DNA of 64,000 nucleotides from Nicotiana tabacum (taxonomy: Eukaryota > Streptophyta > Magnoliopsida > Solanales > Solanaceae), in contig NC_134082.1 of assembly GCF_000715075.1 (NCBI RefSeq), positions 99,736,399-99,800,398 on the forward strand, given 5' to 3'. The translations under genes were made by a program, and so were the position numbers. Below the pieces are notes generated by a model. That model was given only the letters and a program-made list of their open reading frames with translations. It searched no databases and was not told where the DNA came from. Below, piece by piece: positions 37,309-49,200 of this stretch (position 1 is its first letter; each line of letters begins with the position of its first letter).

Positions 37309-38016
37309 TACTATTACTGCTTTACTATTTCTAGTAATATGGTCAAAGCTATAAACATAAATATTCGCAAGATTCATTTGCTCTTTACAGAATCCTGCGT
37401 TTGGAATATTACTTTTCCAGCAACCCCACAAAGATAGATACCATCATTTTTCACGATAAACTATTATAACATCCAATATTAAAGAAAAACTTGCAATATG
37501 AAGAGAAAATAAACTGACCAAATTTAACAATGAATGGCTAAACCCGTCTGAATTCATCCTTCATTTACAACAAAGCATACATTATCTACGTGGGCATGTA
37601 CTTAAAATAATCGTCATCAATATTTGAAGAACATTCTACAAAGACGGGAAGGATGATTCTTTTTCCTCTTTTTCTTCCCTTGTCCTAAATTGGAAATATT
37701 TGTACAATTGAGCAGAGAGATGCTTTCATTTCTTAACTACGTAAGAAACAAAAAAAAATTGGTACACCCTGACCCTGCAGCTGCAAAATCAAGCAGGCAA
37801 ACCACCACAGCAAAGTTGCTCTAAGCATTCTATGGCATTTGCCCCTAGTACATCTGTAAATATTTTCTTGCCTTTTCAAAGTCCATGAACAGGTCTCGGT
37901 TCTTCGATTATCACTGGCTCAAAATTTCCCCTTCTATCTTTAGCATCATCCTTGCAAATATCATACGCATGCATAGGTTTTAAGGGGATTGAGACACAAG
38001 TTCATGAAGGCTTACA
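37309..38016 (-). other. 3' flank and probable 3' UTR of the EPL1-like gene
   Basis: This is A/T-rich sequence downstream of the stop at 38017. It probably contains the 3' untranslated region. No other gene or repeat was recognised, and the polyadenylation site was not located. Confidence 0.45.
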
Positions 38017-41000
38017 TCACTGATGTGCAGAATGTCGGGACTTTGGTGGAACATATAGAGTATCACCGCACTCAATTGGTGTATGGCTAAGTGGATTCCA
38101 TCTATCAAACACGATACGGCCACCTCGCCCCATCCTTCCGCGAAAATTAAATGTGTGCGCATGTAGGTCATTTGGTGTTGGAGAACCTGGAGGTATAATA
38201 CCTGCAGCTGACAATTTGTCTGGGTCTAGAGGTTTTGTGAATAGCAAAGGTGGCTCGTTCGGATCCTACATAACCCAATGAAATGCAGAAGTTTAGTCAC
38301 AAAATTAATGTTAACAAGTGGATTAATAGCCTGTTTGGGCAAGCTGGAAAAATCAGCTTATTTTGAGAAGTGTTTTTTTCAAAAGTACTTTTGGCGAGAA
38401 GCAGTTTGTGTTTGGCTAATTAATTTACAAAGCACTTCTAAGCAGCAATTAGTGTTTGACCAAGCTTTTAAAAAGTGCTTCTAAGTATATTTTTTTCAAA
38501 AGTGTTTCTCAAAAAAGTACTTTTGAGGCTTCTGATTCTCCTCAAAAGCACTTTTTTCCTCACAAAAGCTTGGCCAAACACTTCAAATTTGGAAAAAAAA
38601 GCACTTTTTTCTTGGGCAAACAAGCTATTAGTTTAGATAGATCTCACAACTGACATGCAAAGTAATACAAACATAACTTATGAAAACACGTGTTCTATAG
38701 GGTAAAAGTACTAAAGGAAGCAACTTAGGAATGTAGGTAACCACCAATTTATGCAGCCATCCAACCGGCACGTGTCGTCGCTTGAACTCTCGCCTCATGA
38801 TTCCAGGAGAAGCTATCACCGGTTTGGATTCGGGGAAGGTTACATTTTGTGCTATATGACGACCATGTGGACGGCTAATAGTAGGATCATCAGAGTCGAC
38901 AAATTCATCCTCACTTGAAACAACCTTACTTGGGAAGGAAGGAAATTCAGGTAGAGCCAAGGTATCCCCAAAAAGATCACTTTCATTCTGAAATTCAGGA
39001 AAGTTACATTTATTAGATCAAAGTAACATTCAACATGAATAACCTCAAACCATAAAGCCCTGAGGAGGATAACCAGTTACATTTGGTACTGGAAAAGGTC
39101 TAATGATATCGTAATATGGCTAAACGGGACACAGTCACACAGATAAGGAATATCCGCCTCCAAATTTAAGTGATCTACTGCAGTAAAAAGCTATTTCCAC
39201 TCCAATCTATCAGGTTTTCCTTCCTTCTTTTTATTTTATTTTTTAAAAAAAGAAGCTAGTGCCACTCCATTCAGCAAAACCAACTTTTGATAGGCAGCTG
39301 AATTTCTTTTCGGCACAGCAGTAACAAATTTATCCACAGCTACATGCAAGATTCTAATAAAGCCTCAATTCATCAAACTTCAAATGCAATCATAATAAAG
39401 CTTAGAGCAGATGCATTCAATCTGTTTCCAGTTTAGACATAATAAGAAATAAAATAGAAAACTATTAAATGATGCTCTCATTACTGCTGGTAGGTATATT
39501 AGGGTAAAAATCATGACAAATAAAGAAGATGGCGACCCTCCCCCTGCATACCTTGTGTTTCATTTGAAGTCTCTGGAGATTAATCTCACTCTCAATAACC
39601 TCTCGCTTCTTCTCCTCTCTCTGCACACAATAACATCAAGGAACATGAATGCTGCTTACTATGCAGATCATAAGGACTCAATTTGTATAGGTCAGTATTG
39701 TCATGAAGTATACATTAGCAATTGTTAAGAAAGACAAACCTTGATGAGAGCCTCAAGGATGATCTTTGCTTGGTCAAGATTGCGCCTAACCTGGACAATG
39801 TCTGGACAATGTGAGACGATATAATAAATATCCAATGGGACATTTTATTGGAAAAGACCAATTCACACATAGCATCAATTCTTCTATAGTCAGTTAAGCA
39901 TTCAGAATACAGTTTACCCCCTAAACAAAGTACATTATCCTCCACAAAGAAAATCATGTTAGGGAACAGCTATTAGTTTCTTAGATCATTATTATTAGGT
40001 ACTAAACTATCACAACATAAGTCTACATAAAAAAAGGTTCTATTAGGCAAACAAGAAAGACTGATAAAATACTCCTTCAATAAGAAATGATGTGAGCCCT
40101 AGACCGTTGGCAAGAACAAATGGTAGTATGCAATTGAAGAGTCACCATCATCTTAGACAAGATGTCTAGATCCATTAATGGGCAAAGCGAGATTGATGTA
40201 CAAAAACTGCAATAAATGGCATGGTTGCAATTCATGCCAAACCTAATGCAATGCTGTTAGATCGGAATGAAGGAAATGAGGGTGGTATCATCTAGTGGCA
40301 AAGAAGCTTATGATTCTGGGTGCAGCTGCACTGGGGATGATGATAAGCAAGATATGACATGGGAGGATCACCATGGCCAATACACAGGGAACTGTCAAGA
40401 TAGAAAACAACAGGGAGAACCCCAGTAGTATTTCAATTAAGAGGTCACATCAAGAAACAAAAGCTAAAATTGTCCTTGGGTTCACCTGGCGAAGCTTTTC
40501 AAATGACTGTGCATTGTTTTCCCTCCTTTGCATCTGTTAAAGAAAAAAGGATGCCATAAATTCTCCATTAACACAAACAAAATGCCATGAGTATCAAATT
40601 GTCAACGTCGAAAATTTGACACAATAAGGTTGGAACATAGTCATAAAATGGCATACCCTCCTTGTATGAAGTCTGTGGGCCTTCTCCCTTGGCCTAAATA
40701 CATTATATGGATTCGTGTCGTTAACTGGCGGAGGAGGCTGAAATCATGAAAGCAATGAACAGTAGTCAGTAGATAATCAACAGCAGCAAATGAAGTCACA
40801 TTAAAGAACATCAAATCTTCATTTCTTTCAGTAAGTTCAAATATTCATTTTGCTTTTTCTTCCAATAAGTTCAAAAGTTTACTACACTATAATAAAGATA
40901 AGAACTGCACTATTTTTTATTAAGTATAGACAAAACCAGTAATCATTGTTTTGCCCGAGGCAGAATTTAAGATTTTTGCTGAAAGTATCAGTCAAACAGG

Positions 41001-44000
41001 GCTGTCGATGCAGAAATACTGCGAAAAACAGAATAAAGAAGCAGACAAGAGGTTCGCTGTACAATCTTCCACATAGATGAGGTTAATAAACACAAATAAA
41101 TTGTGCCAAGTACTACATAGTAACAAGTGCAATATTAATTTAAAAGCGCTTATACACAAATTGAGAAAGTTGAACTGACCTGCAAACGCCGAAGAACAGG
41201 CTTCTGCCACCGCTCCCGCTGATAGAAAAGAAACAGAGATTCCCAATAAAAAGAGAAGGATACATGAGGATTCATCTTTAAAACCACATATAAATGGACA
41301 CCATTAACGCTGATAAAAAGCAAACACCAAAGGCACTAGTAGTCAGGCATTTGGAGCTTTCATATTAAATAGGATACATCAAAATCAATCAATGTGTTCC
41401 AGAATTTCTGATTAAAGACTAGAACATACAAGTTAGAGGACAAATTTTCATGTTTTACTCCGCATAAACATTTGCGGAGATGCAACAAGATGCTTTTAAC
41501 CCATTCTCAAATCCATTTCCAATTAATCTCTTTATCTCTGCAAAATACACAAACTTATGGAACGCATACGATAGGATGCTCATAATACATCCTCAAACTA
41601 TTTTCCAATTAAGAAAACACAAACTTCTTCAGAATAGAGGACAAAAGAACAAGGTCACAAGGTGTAAATGAAAAGACTCAGATTCTTTGACTACAAATCC
41701 AGCAACAGAGTCTTCTATCAAAATCAGCAATTCCACAACCTTCAACAAGTTCCTCATCAGAAGTCACATCTGCTAATAAACATCAAAATAAAATAGTTGC
41801 AGGCATCCCACCCATCATTCAAACTTTTGCCCCATAAAAGGTTACATTTGATTTAGCACCTATAGACTGAAGCATCTAACATTAAGAAATGACCTCAGAT
41901 CTTACAAGAGAAGTAATCTGTAAGAGAATAACAGGAAAACATGCTTATTCAGTAGAATACGAACTTTTTGCATATATCAGACTTTGTGCATATAAACAGA
42001 TTTTTCTTTTGATGAACATTGTGTTCACCAAAATTCTACAACTGTAAAGTGGAGAGAAATGTATACCTTATCCTTCCAGTAATTATAAATAGACTGGAAC
42101 ACTCCATATTTAATAGACAAAGATTGCAAGGCCTGAATTTCTCAACAAAAAAAAGGAAAAAAAGATGAATAAGTAAGAATACTAGACTGCAATAGATCCA
42201 GAGAAGCAAAATAATCTCATAAAGGAAATAATTCATAACAGCTAAGAATAGGACTATCCAAAAGCAGAAAATTCATGTACAAGTTATGCTGTTGATACTG
42301 AAGAAACAAACATATTTTCCAAGGTCAGCGACGAAGATACAGAATCCACATATCTTATAAATCGACATAAATTGCAGAACTTACGCATTTTCAGTGAAAA
42401 ATCAATTATTGAACATCTAACAAGTTTCTCTTTTTTCTGCCGAACAGATTAAATATATACTAGAGCATGATATCTGACTTAAACTGTTAAACATGTAAGT
42501 ATTTTACTTTACATGTCAATATCATTGGTCACTACTCACCAGATCTCTAGTACCAAAAAGTTTCGACAAATAGGAGACAGCATTTTTAATCAGAATGGAG
42601 GAGACTAAGCAGTATTGTCCGACTATAATGATCCAAATGCAATCAAAAGTTAAAGCTTAAATCCACAATGATGAATTATCCCAGCTTTCTTATTCATAAA
42701 ATTTAAAATAAAAAAAAATAAAGAAAAACAAAAAAATAAAAATTCCAGCTTCTTAAGTTGACACTAATAGGTGTTAATTTGCACAGATCATTAATGCAGA
42801 CTTTGAAATGTAGCTATCCTCTGCGCAACAAATATTCGTTTTCTCATAAATTTAACAAATAAATACAACAAATAGAGAAAAGAGTCCATGTAACCGTTAC
42901 ATTTAAGAAATGAAACTCTTTGAGCTAATTGAAATCATCCTTTGACGTCAAAGACCAAAAGCTACACAAAAATACTCATCCGCCAGTTGATCCTGCTATA
43001 TGTCTAATAATCTCAGTGCATCCTAAGGCCATCTACTTTCGTAAAACATTCTTTTAAAGAATGTAAATAAAAAGAAAGAAAGAAAAAAAGAACAGGGACG
43101 TTACTGCGCATTAGAAGCAGATTAATCATGACGATCATTGAAAACACCCCCGTAATCCCAATTAAGAAACATGTATATTTTCGGATTAATTGTTCAAAAA
43201 GAGAATGCAAAAGCTAAAAGGATTAAAATAGCAGGAAATGGCTCTAGTTGTTCGTATAATGATGGAAGATTTTTTAGCTTTTAAGTAGCTTGTAACAGTC
43301 ATGCAAATTAGTATAGGAGTTAGCTAAAACAATGAACATGAATTCTACAGTAGGTCCACAGATAACTACAAACATATAAAGTTCTTATTAGAGCAAACAA
43401 TATCAGAAAACTACAAAGTAGACTCTTTAAATAACAAAGCAACACGCCAAAGTCAAACCTGCAAAATTAATGGACTAACAAGAAGAATTAGTTTTCACCT
43501 CAACAGCAGCATCAAAACTTAGAAGCACAGGAACTGGAGAGCCAAGAGTAGTTGCTATAACTCCGGCTCTTTCTCGGGCTTTGTGATCTAAAACTTCTAG
43601 TTTGTACAGGATAGTCTCCAACCTGTATCAGGAAACAGAAGTGATTCATTGACTGTGATCAATAAACAAAATTCAAGTCATGAATAAGGCATATAATATT
43701 GAAAGAGAAAAGAACTGAACGAAATGCATAGAGCATAGACAATTTACAATCTTTCCAGGGATGAAAGCATCAGAAACCTGAAGCTAAATACAGAATAAGA
43801 TGAGAATGATTAAAGGGACTGAAAGCAACTTGAGGGAGAAGGAAAAGGCTGTGTCAATGAGTCGGAGAGCAACAGACATGCTAGCTCTAGGAAGAAAAAT
43901 TGGGTCTAGTACTTGGCTTATGGTATGGAAGGATATACTAGAAGGAAAGTAAGTGTATATGCTTGATGTGTCTAGGAAGAAAGGTAATGCCATACAACTT

Positions 44001-45843
44001 TTGCAACTTCAACACAAAAGGAAGTAGTTTCTTCCATGTGGCAACCAACATGCCAGAATAGGACTAACAGACAAAATAATGAAATCCGACTCTGACATCA
44101 ATGGAAGGTCAAGGAAGGTCTGAAGAGCCCCAGGTTTATAAGTTTTGACTTTAACATCAAATCCACCATCACAGTCCCAATGTCATAAGTGGCTTTGCTG
44201 GCTTTGTCTCTCTAGAGCCTGGTCAAGATGCCACAAGATTTGCTTGGAGCACTTCAAAGCTAATGTCAGTTTGCACAGTCAAAGCACGTTCTCACAGTTG
44301 ATATAATAACGAAACGAATTTTATTTATGAAAAAAAAAAAAGACCCTCTTTGTGAAACACCATAATTTGAGCTTATCCTTCACTTGGTGGTTTTCTTTCA
44401 CTATAAGCATGGACGTTCCTAGTCCCTTTATGGTTTAGCTAATTAGTTAAGTGTATAGCTTAAGGCACTGTGCTATGACTACAAAATTGCTTCTGCCCAC
44501 CTTATTCTCTCTTCCTTATACCTGGACCGCTGGGTAAGCTAAGCTCTCTGGTGCATTGGCCATAGTGTGATGCTTGCCTATAAATTACAGCTATAATGTA
44601 TATTCCAAAGAAAAAATCCATTATCCTGAGATAGATTTTAGCATCTCTTACTTTTGTTCTTCTAACATATGCTCACAAGTACCAGATTTAATTACTGTCT
44701 GTGAATGAAAACATATCCAACTTGCGGTGGCAGGAGACATGACAAGATTAAACAGAGAAGAATTCGCACTCAATTGAAACAAAAAATAAAGGATGGACCA
44801 ACCATAAGGAAGAAATAGATGGTACGTGTGTTGAAGGAAGCTATTTACATGTGTGTGTGTGTGTGTGTATTTAAATGTAATAGAATAGGTACAAAGAAGC
44901 ATGGTTTAAAATCTTTACTTTTCGGCTGCAAGAACCTTTCTTTCTCTGTTGAACTCTTGAAGCCAGTCTTCATCCTCATTGTCAAGATCATACTCAACAA
45001 ATTCTCCAATCTCAGCCCGAGCTACAGTAAATTTAACAAAGTATCAATATTTTCTAGCAACTCAGATGTAAAACGAGTGTACCCTCCAGTACACCTACGC
45101 ACGTACCTCCTCTAGCATGTATATATGATGTCGGCTGAGCAAAAGTGGGTGAATAATCTCTTTCATATGTATCCACAATCACAGATTCAGGAGTAGGTAT
45201 TTCAGGAGCCAACTTCTTGCTAGAAGTTTGTGGTACCTAAACAATAAATTATTTCCAACATAATAAGCTTAGCTACGGACACAATTCACCAGAACAGCAA
45301 TACCCAAATTATCATACTTACTGTGCATCATGATTAAGACCAAGTACATTATGAAAATTTCGATGGTCTAACCTTCAAAGACAACTTGGGACAGTTAATA
45401 TAAAACAATAAATTGTTTCCAACATAATAAGCTTAGCTACGGACACAATTCACCAGAACAGCAATACCCAAATTCTCATACTTACTGTGCGTCGTGATTA
45501 AGACCAAGTACATTATGAAAATTTCAATGGTCTAACCTTCAAAGACAACTTGGGACAGTTAATATGAAACAAGGGGTTTAAGATGTGGATTGGAGTTATA
45601 TGCACTGGATGTGCAATAATTTTTATACGCAATCAATATAATTTAACCTATTATAACAGGTCATAACAGGTATTAACACGCAATTTACCAATAGGTTACC
45701 AACCAATGCTATTAAATACAATTACCTGCAATTACTTTTAAGTCACCTGATTGCGTAAGTAGAACTTAAACTCTTAAAATATAAAATGTTAGTGAGAGTT
45801 AGTTAAACTGAACACTTAATTATGAACAATTCATGCATGCAAA

Positions 45844-45881
<38 letters not shown>

Positions 45882-46106
45882 TTACAATACATATAATCCA
45901 TCCAATCAAACATTCAGGCAATGAAGCATAAAACTACAAGAATTAAGCTCAAAAACCTCATTTTCTGTGGCTTCAGCAGCGAGACGAAGAATAAGGTTTC
46001 GCGTATTAGTCTGGCCATCATCATCCTCAAAATCCTTGATAGATTTTAAAATTGGCAACTTCTTGTGAATGTCAAGTGGACGCGGCCTAAATGAGAGTCT
46101 ACTCAT
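38017..46106 (-). CDS. EPL1: Enhancer-of-polycomb-like protein (EPL1), 12 exons, 450 aa
   Basis: Coding exons on the minus strand: 46106-45957, 45236-45107, 45021-44919, 43622-43499, 42132-42067, 41218-41180, 40737-40657, 40533-40486, 39790-39740, 39620-39552, 38987-38745 and 38265-38017. They total 1353 nt, every junction is GT-AG, and phases join without a break. The N-terminus, M-S-R-L-S-F-R-P-R-P-L-D, with an acidic stretch of aspartates soon after, and the conserved R-P-R-E-K-A-H segment are typical of the EPL1 family. The C-terminus has a basic G-R-M-G-R-G-G-R-I-V-F-D-R-W block. Known family members are nuclear scaffold subunits of the NuA4 histone acetyltransferase complex; that role here follows from homology. 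The coding sequence looks intact and is the only host gene seen. It may have further untranslated exons upstream. Confidence 0.93.
38325..38630. mobile_element. MITE copy 2, in the last intron of EPL1
   Basis: The ends TAATAGCCTGTTTGGGCAAG and, inverted, TAATAGCTTGTTTGCCCAAG match each other and the copy at 36924-37308. It lies between exons 11 and 12 and leaves both splice sites intact. Confidence 0.8.
44850..44868 (+). repeat. (GT)n microsatellite in EPL1 intron 3
   Basis: A short GT run of about nine units, downstream of exon 3 on the coding strand. Confidence 0.85.
45241..45568. repeat. 164-bp tandem duplication in EPL1 intron 1
   Basis: Two nearly identical copies, 45241-45404 and 45405-45568, start ACAATAAATT and include CCAACATAATAAGC and GACAACTTGGGACAG. 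They lie directly upstream of exon 2 on the coding strand. Confidence 0.92.
45849..45878. repeat. (AT)n microsatellite in EPL1 intron 1
   Basis: A TA dinucleotide run of about 15 units. Confidence 0.9.
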
Positions 46107-46648
46107 TCTCAACTCAGCTCATTCTCCATACAAAAATTCTCTCTTTTCTACTCTTTATCAAGTTTCAGCTCAGCTTCCAACCTTTTTAAAAGAAGCAAAA
46201 CCAAGTAAGCTACAAACTCATCAATATTAAACAAAATAAACATTATGAGTTCACTTAAGGTTTCAGTGATTCAGCAGAGTACGACTCGTCCGAGTTATCC
46301 GAGTCGACTCATTGACAACAATAACGGTCGATTTTTTCTTTACCTGTTGGTTCTCCACAGGGTGAAGGATTTTCGTTTGGAAAGAGAAGCGAATGGTTTT
46401 CCGTCGGGGGGTGGCCGAGGGTTTCTATACCGGTGAACTGCCGGAGAAGAATGGAGAGTTAGTTAATTCCGGGGGCTTAATTAGGGCAATTTAAATGGGG
46501 GGTTTTTGAGAAGAGAGGGAATTTGGGAGTTGTTCGGGTTAACTCCGGACCCGTATAGTTTTGGTCATAAATTCGTGTGGCTGGTCCAAAGTTGCATTAT
46601 TATATGAATCAACCAATGAGAGTACGTAATTGTTTGAATTCTAGTTTA
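46107..46648 (-). promoter_or_regulatory. 5' flank of EPL1: probable 5' UTR and promoter
   Basis: Sequence upstream of the ATG at 46106, with pyrimidine-rich stretches on the coding strand. No clear TATA box or transcription start was identified. Confidence 0.4.
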
Positions 46649-47585
46649 AGAGCCCGTGTGGGTTGGCTTTTTTAAGCCTTTTTTAATGCTGGAGTTGATT
46701 TATTAAATAAGTAATTACGTATTTGGATGAAACTGATATTAAGCAGCAGAAGTGTTTGGTGAAAAAAAGTTGAAAAGCATTTTTCCGATTAAAATGACTT
46801 AAATACCCTTAAGTTGTTTATTACATGATTTTCAATTCCCGAATGATTCAAAAACAAATATAATTTATGTTTCAGTTTAATATTCATGCAAAATTTATTA
46901 GATAACATTATTTTTAATAAAATTATATTGTGATAAGCTAAAATACAATCATAAGCTAAAATAAAACAATTATTAATTTGAACAAAATTCATTACATTAT
47001 AAGGAATAGAATAAAGAATAATCGTTAGGTTCATATTTGAATATAAAGAACGAGAGAAATTTCGAATCTGCGCAACATATGTTATTGAATAATATTAACG
47101 TTTTCCCCTTTTAAAACACAATGCTTCTTATTTCTTTTTCAAGAGATTGAGAAATAATTAGGAATATACCCAGATCTCTAATTATATAACAAGATGCAAA
47201 AAAACTTAGCAAATAATTTAAGAAAGTAAAAGAAACTTTCTACCATAAATGGTGCCAATTGCCAATCTGATTGTTCTTAGACGGTAGAGGAAGTCAAGGG
47301 GTTGAAAAAATGGTGAGTGAATGAATTGTGAAGAACGGTAGATTTTAGGTTTTTGTTTTAGAGTATTTTAAGGATTATAATAAAATATTAGGATAAAATA
47401 GTAAAATTATTGGTCAAACCAAAGGTGCTTATAAGTCATAAATCATAACTTAGGGGTGACCAACTTATGACTTATGACTTATTTTGGCTTATAAGCACTT
47501 TTGACGTTTCCTAAACACGTAGATAAGCTAAAAAATGCTTATAAGCTAGTTTGGTCACCTTATAAGCTTAACCAAACACCCTCTA
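46649..47585. mobile_element. MITE-like element, about 0.94 kb
   Basis: The left end, AGAGCCCGTGTGGGTTGGCT, and the inverted right end, AGAGGGTGTTTGGTTAAGCT, share a TIR-like pattern. The right half is rich in CTTATAAGC/GACTTATG inverted motifs. No gene was recognised. A target duplication was not confirmed. Confidence 0.6.
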
Positions 47586-47799
47586 AAAGTTGGACATGTA
47601 TTTCTCTTTTTTGGTGGAAATACTTTTATGTAAAAATATTGTATATCAAAATTTGTTGGTGACTTGGATGCTTTTCAAACAAAAGTTGTAAAAAGATTGA
47701 ATTGTTATAAAACAATAAAAGAAAGAAGATGTATTGTAGTAGGGAGAGAATTTTTATTGATTTGAGATGAATTATAATAGAATACTTAATTCAAATTAA
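47586..47799. other. A/T-rich spacer without recognised features
   Basis: No gene or repeat was recognised. Part of it may already belong to the plastid-derived segment, whose left edge is not sharp. Confidence 0.4.
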
Positions 47800-48277
47800 T
47801 TTTTTTTGAATCCTTTTATTCGCGAGGAGCTGGATGAGAAGAAACTCTCACGTCCGGTTCTGTAGTAGAGATGGAATTCCGAAACAAGCATCAACTATAA
47901 CCCCAAAAGAACCAGACTCCGTAAATAACATAGAGAAAGAATGAAGGGAATATCTCATCAAGGTAATCATAATTCTTTTGGTAAATATGCTCTTTAGGCA
48001 CTTGAACCTGCTTGGATTACATCTAGATAAATAGAAGCAGGTCGACGAGCAATGACACGAAATGCACGTCATGGTGGAAAAATATGGGTACGTATATTTC
48101 CAGACAAACCAGTTACACTAACACCGACAGAAACACGTATGGGTTTAGGAAAAAAGATCCCCTGAATATTGGGTAACTGTTGTTAAACCAAATAGGTGGA
48201 GTAACAGAAAATATAACCAGAAGGGCTATTTCACTAGCAGCATCCAAAATGCCTACACGAACTTAATTTATTATTTC
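47800..48277 (+). pseudogene. rpl16: nuclear-integrated plastid DNA: end of rpl16 intron and rpl16 exon 2
   Basis: At 47827-47861 there is a group II intron domain V (GAGC ... GAAAC ... CGTCCGGTTC), the end of the plastid rpl16 intron. It is followed by exon 2 from about 47902. That reading frame matches plastid ribosomal protein L16, including R-R-A-M-T-R-N-A-R and [14 protein letters not shown]. Two glutamine codons have become stops (TAG near 47994 and TAA near 48028), changes consistent with C-to-T decay. The segment is cut at 48277 by LTR D. Plant mitochondria can also carry plastid DNA, so the immediate donor is not certain. Confidence 0.88.
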
Positions 48278-48989
48278 TGTGATGACCCAAAGGGTCATCA
48301 CTTGTTTTAAAAGTGGATTATGCGTTCCGAGGCCTTAAAAACCTCTTTCGACATTACCTCGATTTGCGTGCACAATCCGGGTGCGTATGCGAAAAGCCAT
48401 TTTGTAAAAATATGTGAAAAATGATGAATTTTGCATTTAAAATGAGTTTAAGTTGACTTCGGTCAACATTTTGGGTAAACGGACCCGGACCTATTATTGG
48501 ACGGTCCCGGAGGGTCCGTAGGAAAATATGGGACTTGGCCGTATGCCCGGAATCGAATTCCAAGGTCCCAAGCCCGAGAAATGAATTTTTAAAGAAAATT
48601 ATTTTCTGAAATTGTTGATGAGTCTTGGAAATGAAAAGTATTTAAAACTTGATGGTATTGGGCCCGTATTTTGGTTCCGGCACCTGGTACAGGTCTTATA
48701 TGTGATTTAAGATAAGTCTGTGAAGTTTGGTAAGAAACGGACTTGAAACGACGTGAATCGGATCATTTTTGAGAAAAATGGAAAATTTGAAATTCTTGAG
48801 AAATTTCATGATTTTGATGCTAAATTCATAGTTGTTGATGTTATTTTAATAATTTGAATGCGCGAGCGAGTCCGTGTGATATTTTTAGGTTGGTGTGCAT
48901 GTTTGGTTTGGATCCCCGAGGGCTCGGGTGAGTTTTGGATAGGCCACGGAGTGAATTTTGGACTTGAGGAATTGCACACTTTCAGCTGT

Positions 48990-49200
48990 TGCATTCCAGG
49001 CTTCGCATTTGCGAAGCCTGGCTCGCAAATGTGAGGAAATCTATCGCAAATGCGATGCCTCCCCTCTTAGCCAGTCGTAGCAAATGCGACATGTTGGTCG
49101 CATTTCCCAGATCGCAAATGCAAGCCCATTTTCGCAAATGCGAACTTAGAAGAAGTTTGGATTCGCAATTGCGAACCCTAGTCACAATTCCCATATCTGC
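48990..49200 (+). repeat. TCGCAAATGCGA palindrome cluster in LTR D
   Basis: About nine copies of palindromic or near-palindromic TCGCAAATGCGA/TTCGCAATTGCGAA motifs, interspersed with non-repeated sequence. Confidence 0.8.

Noticed and set aside
47800..48277. A functional plastid gene
   Set aside because: Glutamine codons have become stops and the 3' end is cut by an LTR; exon 1 is absent.
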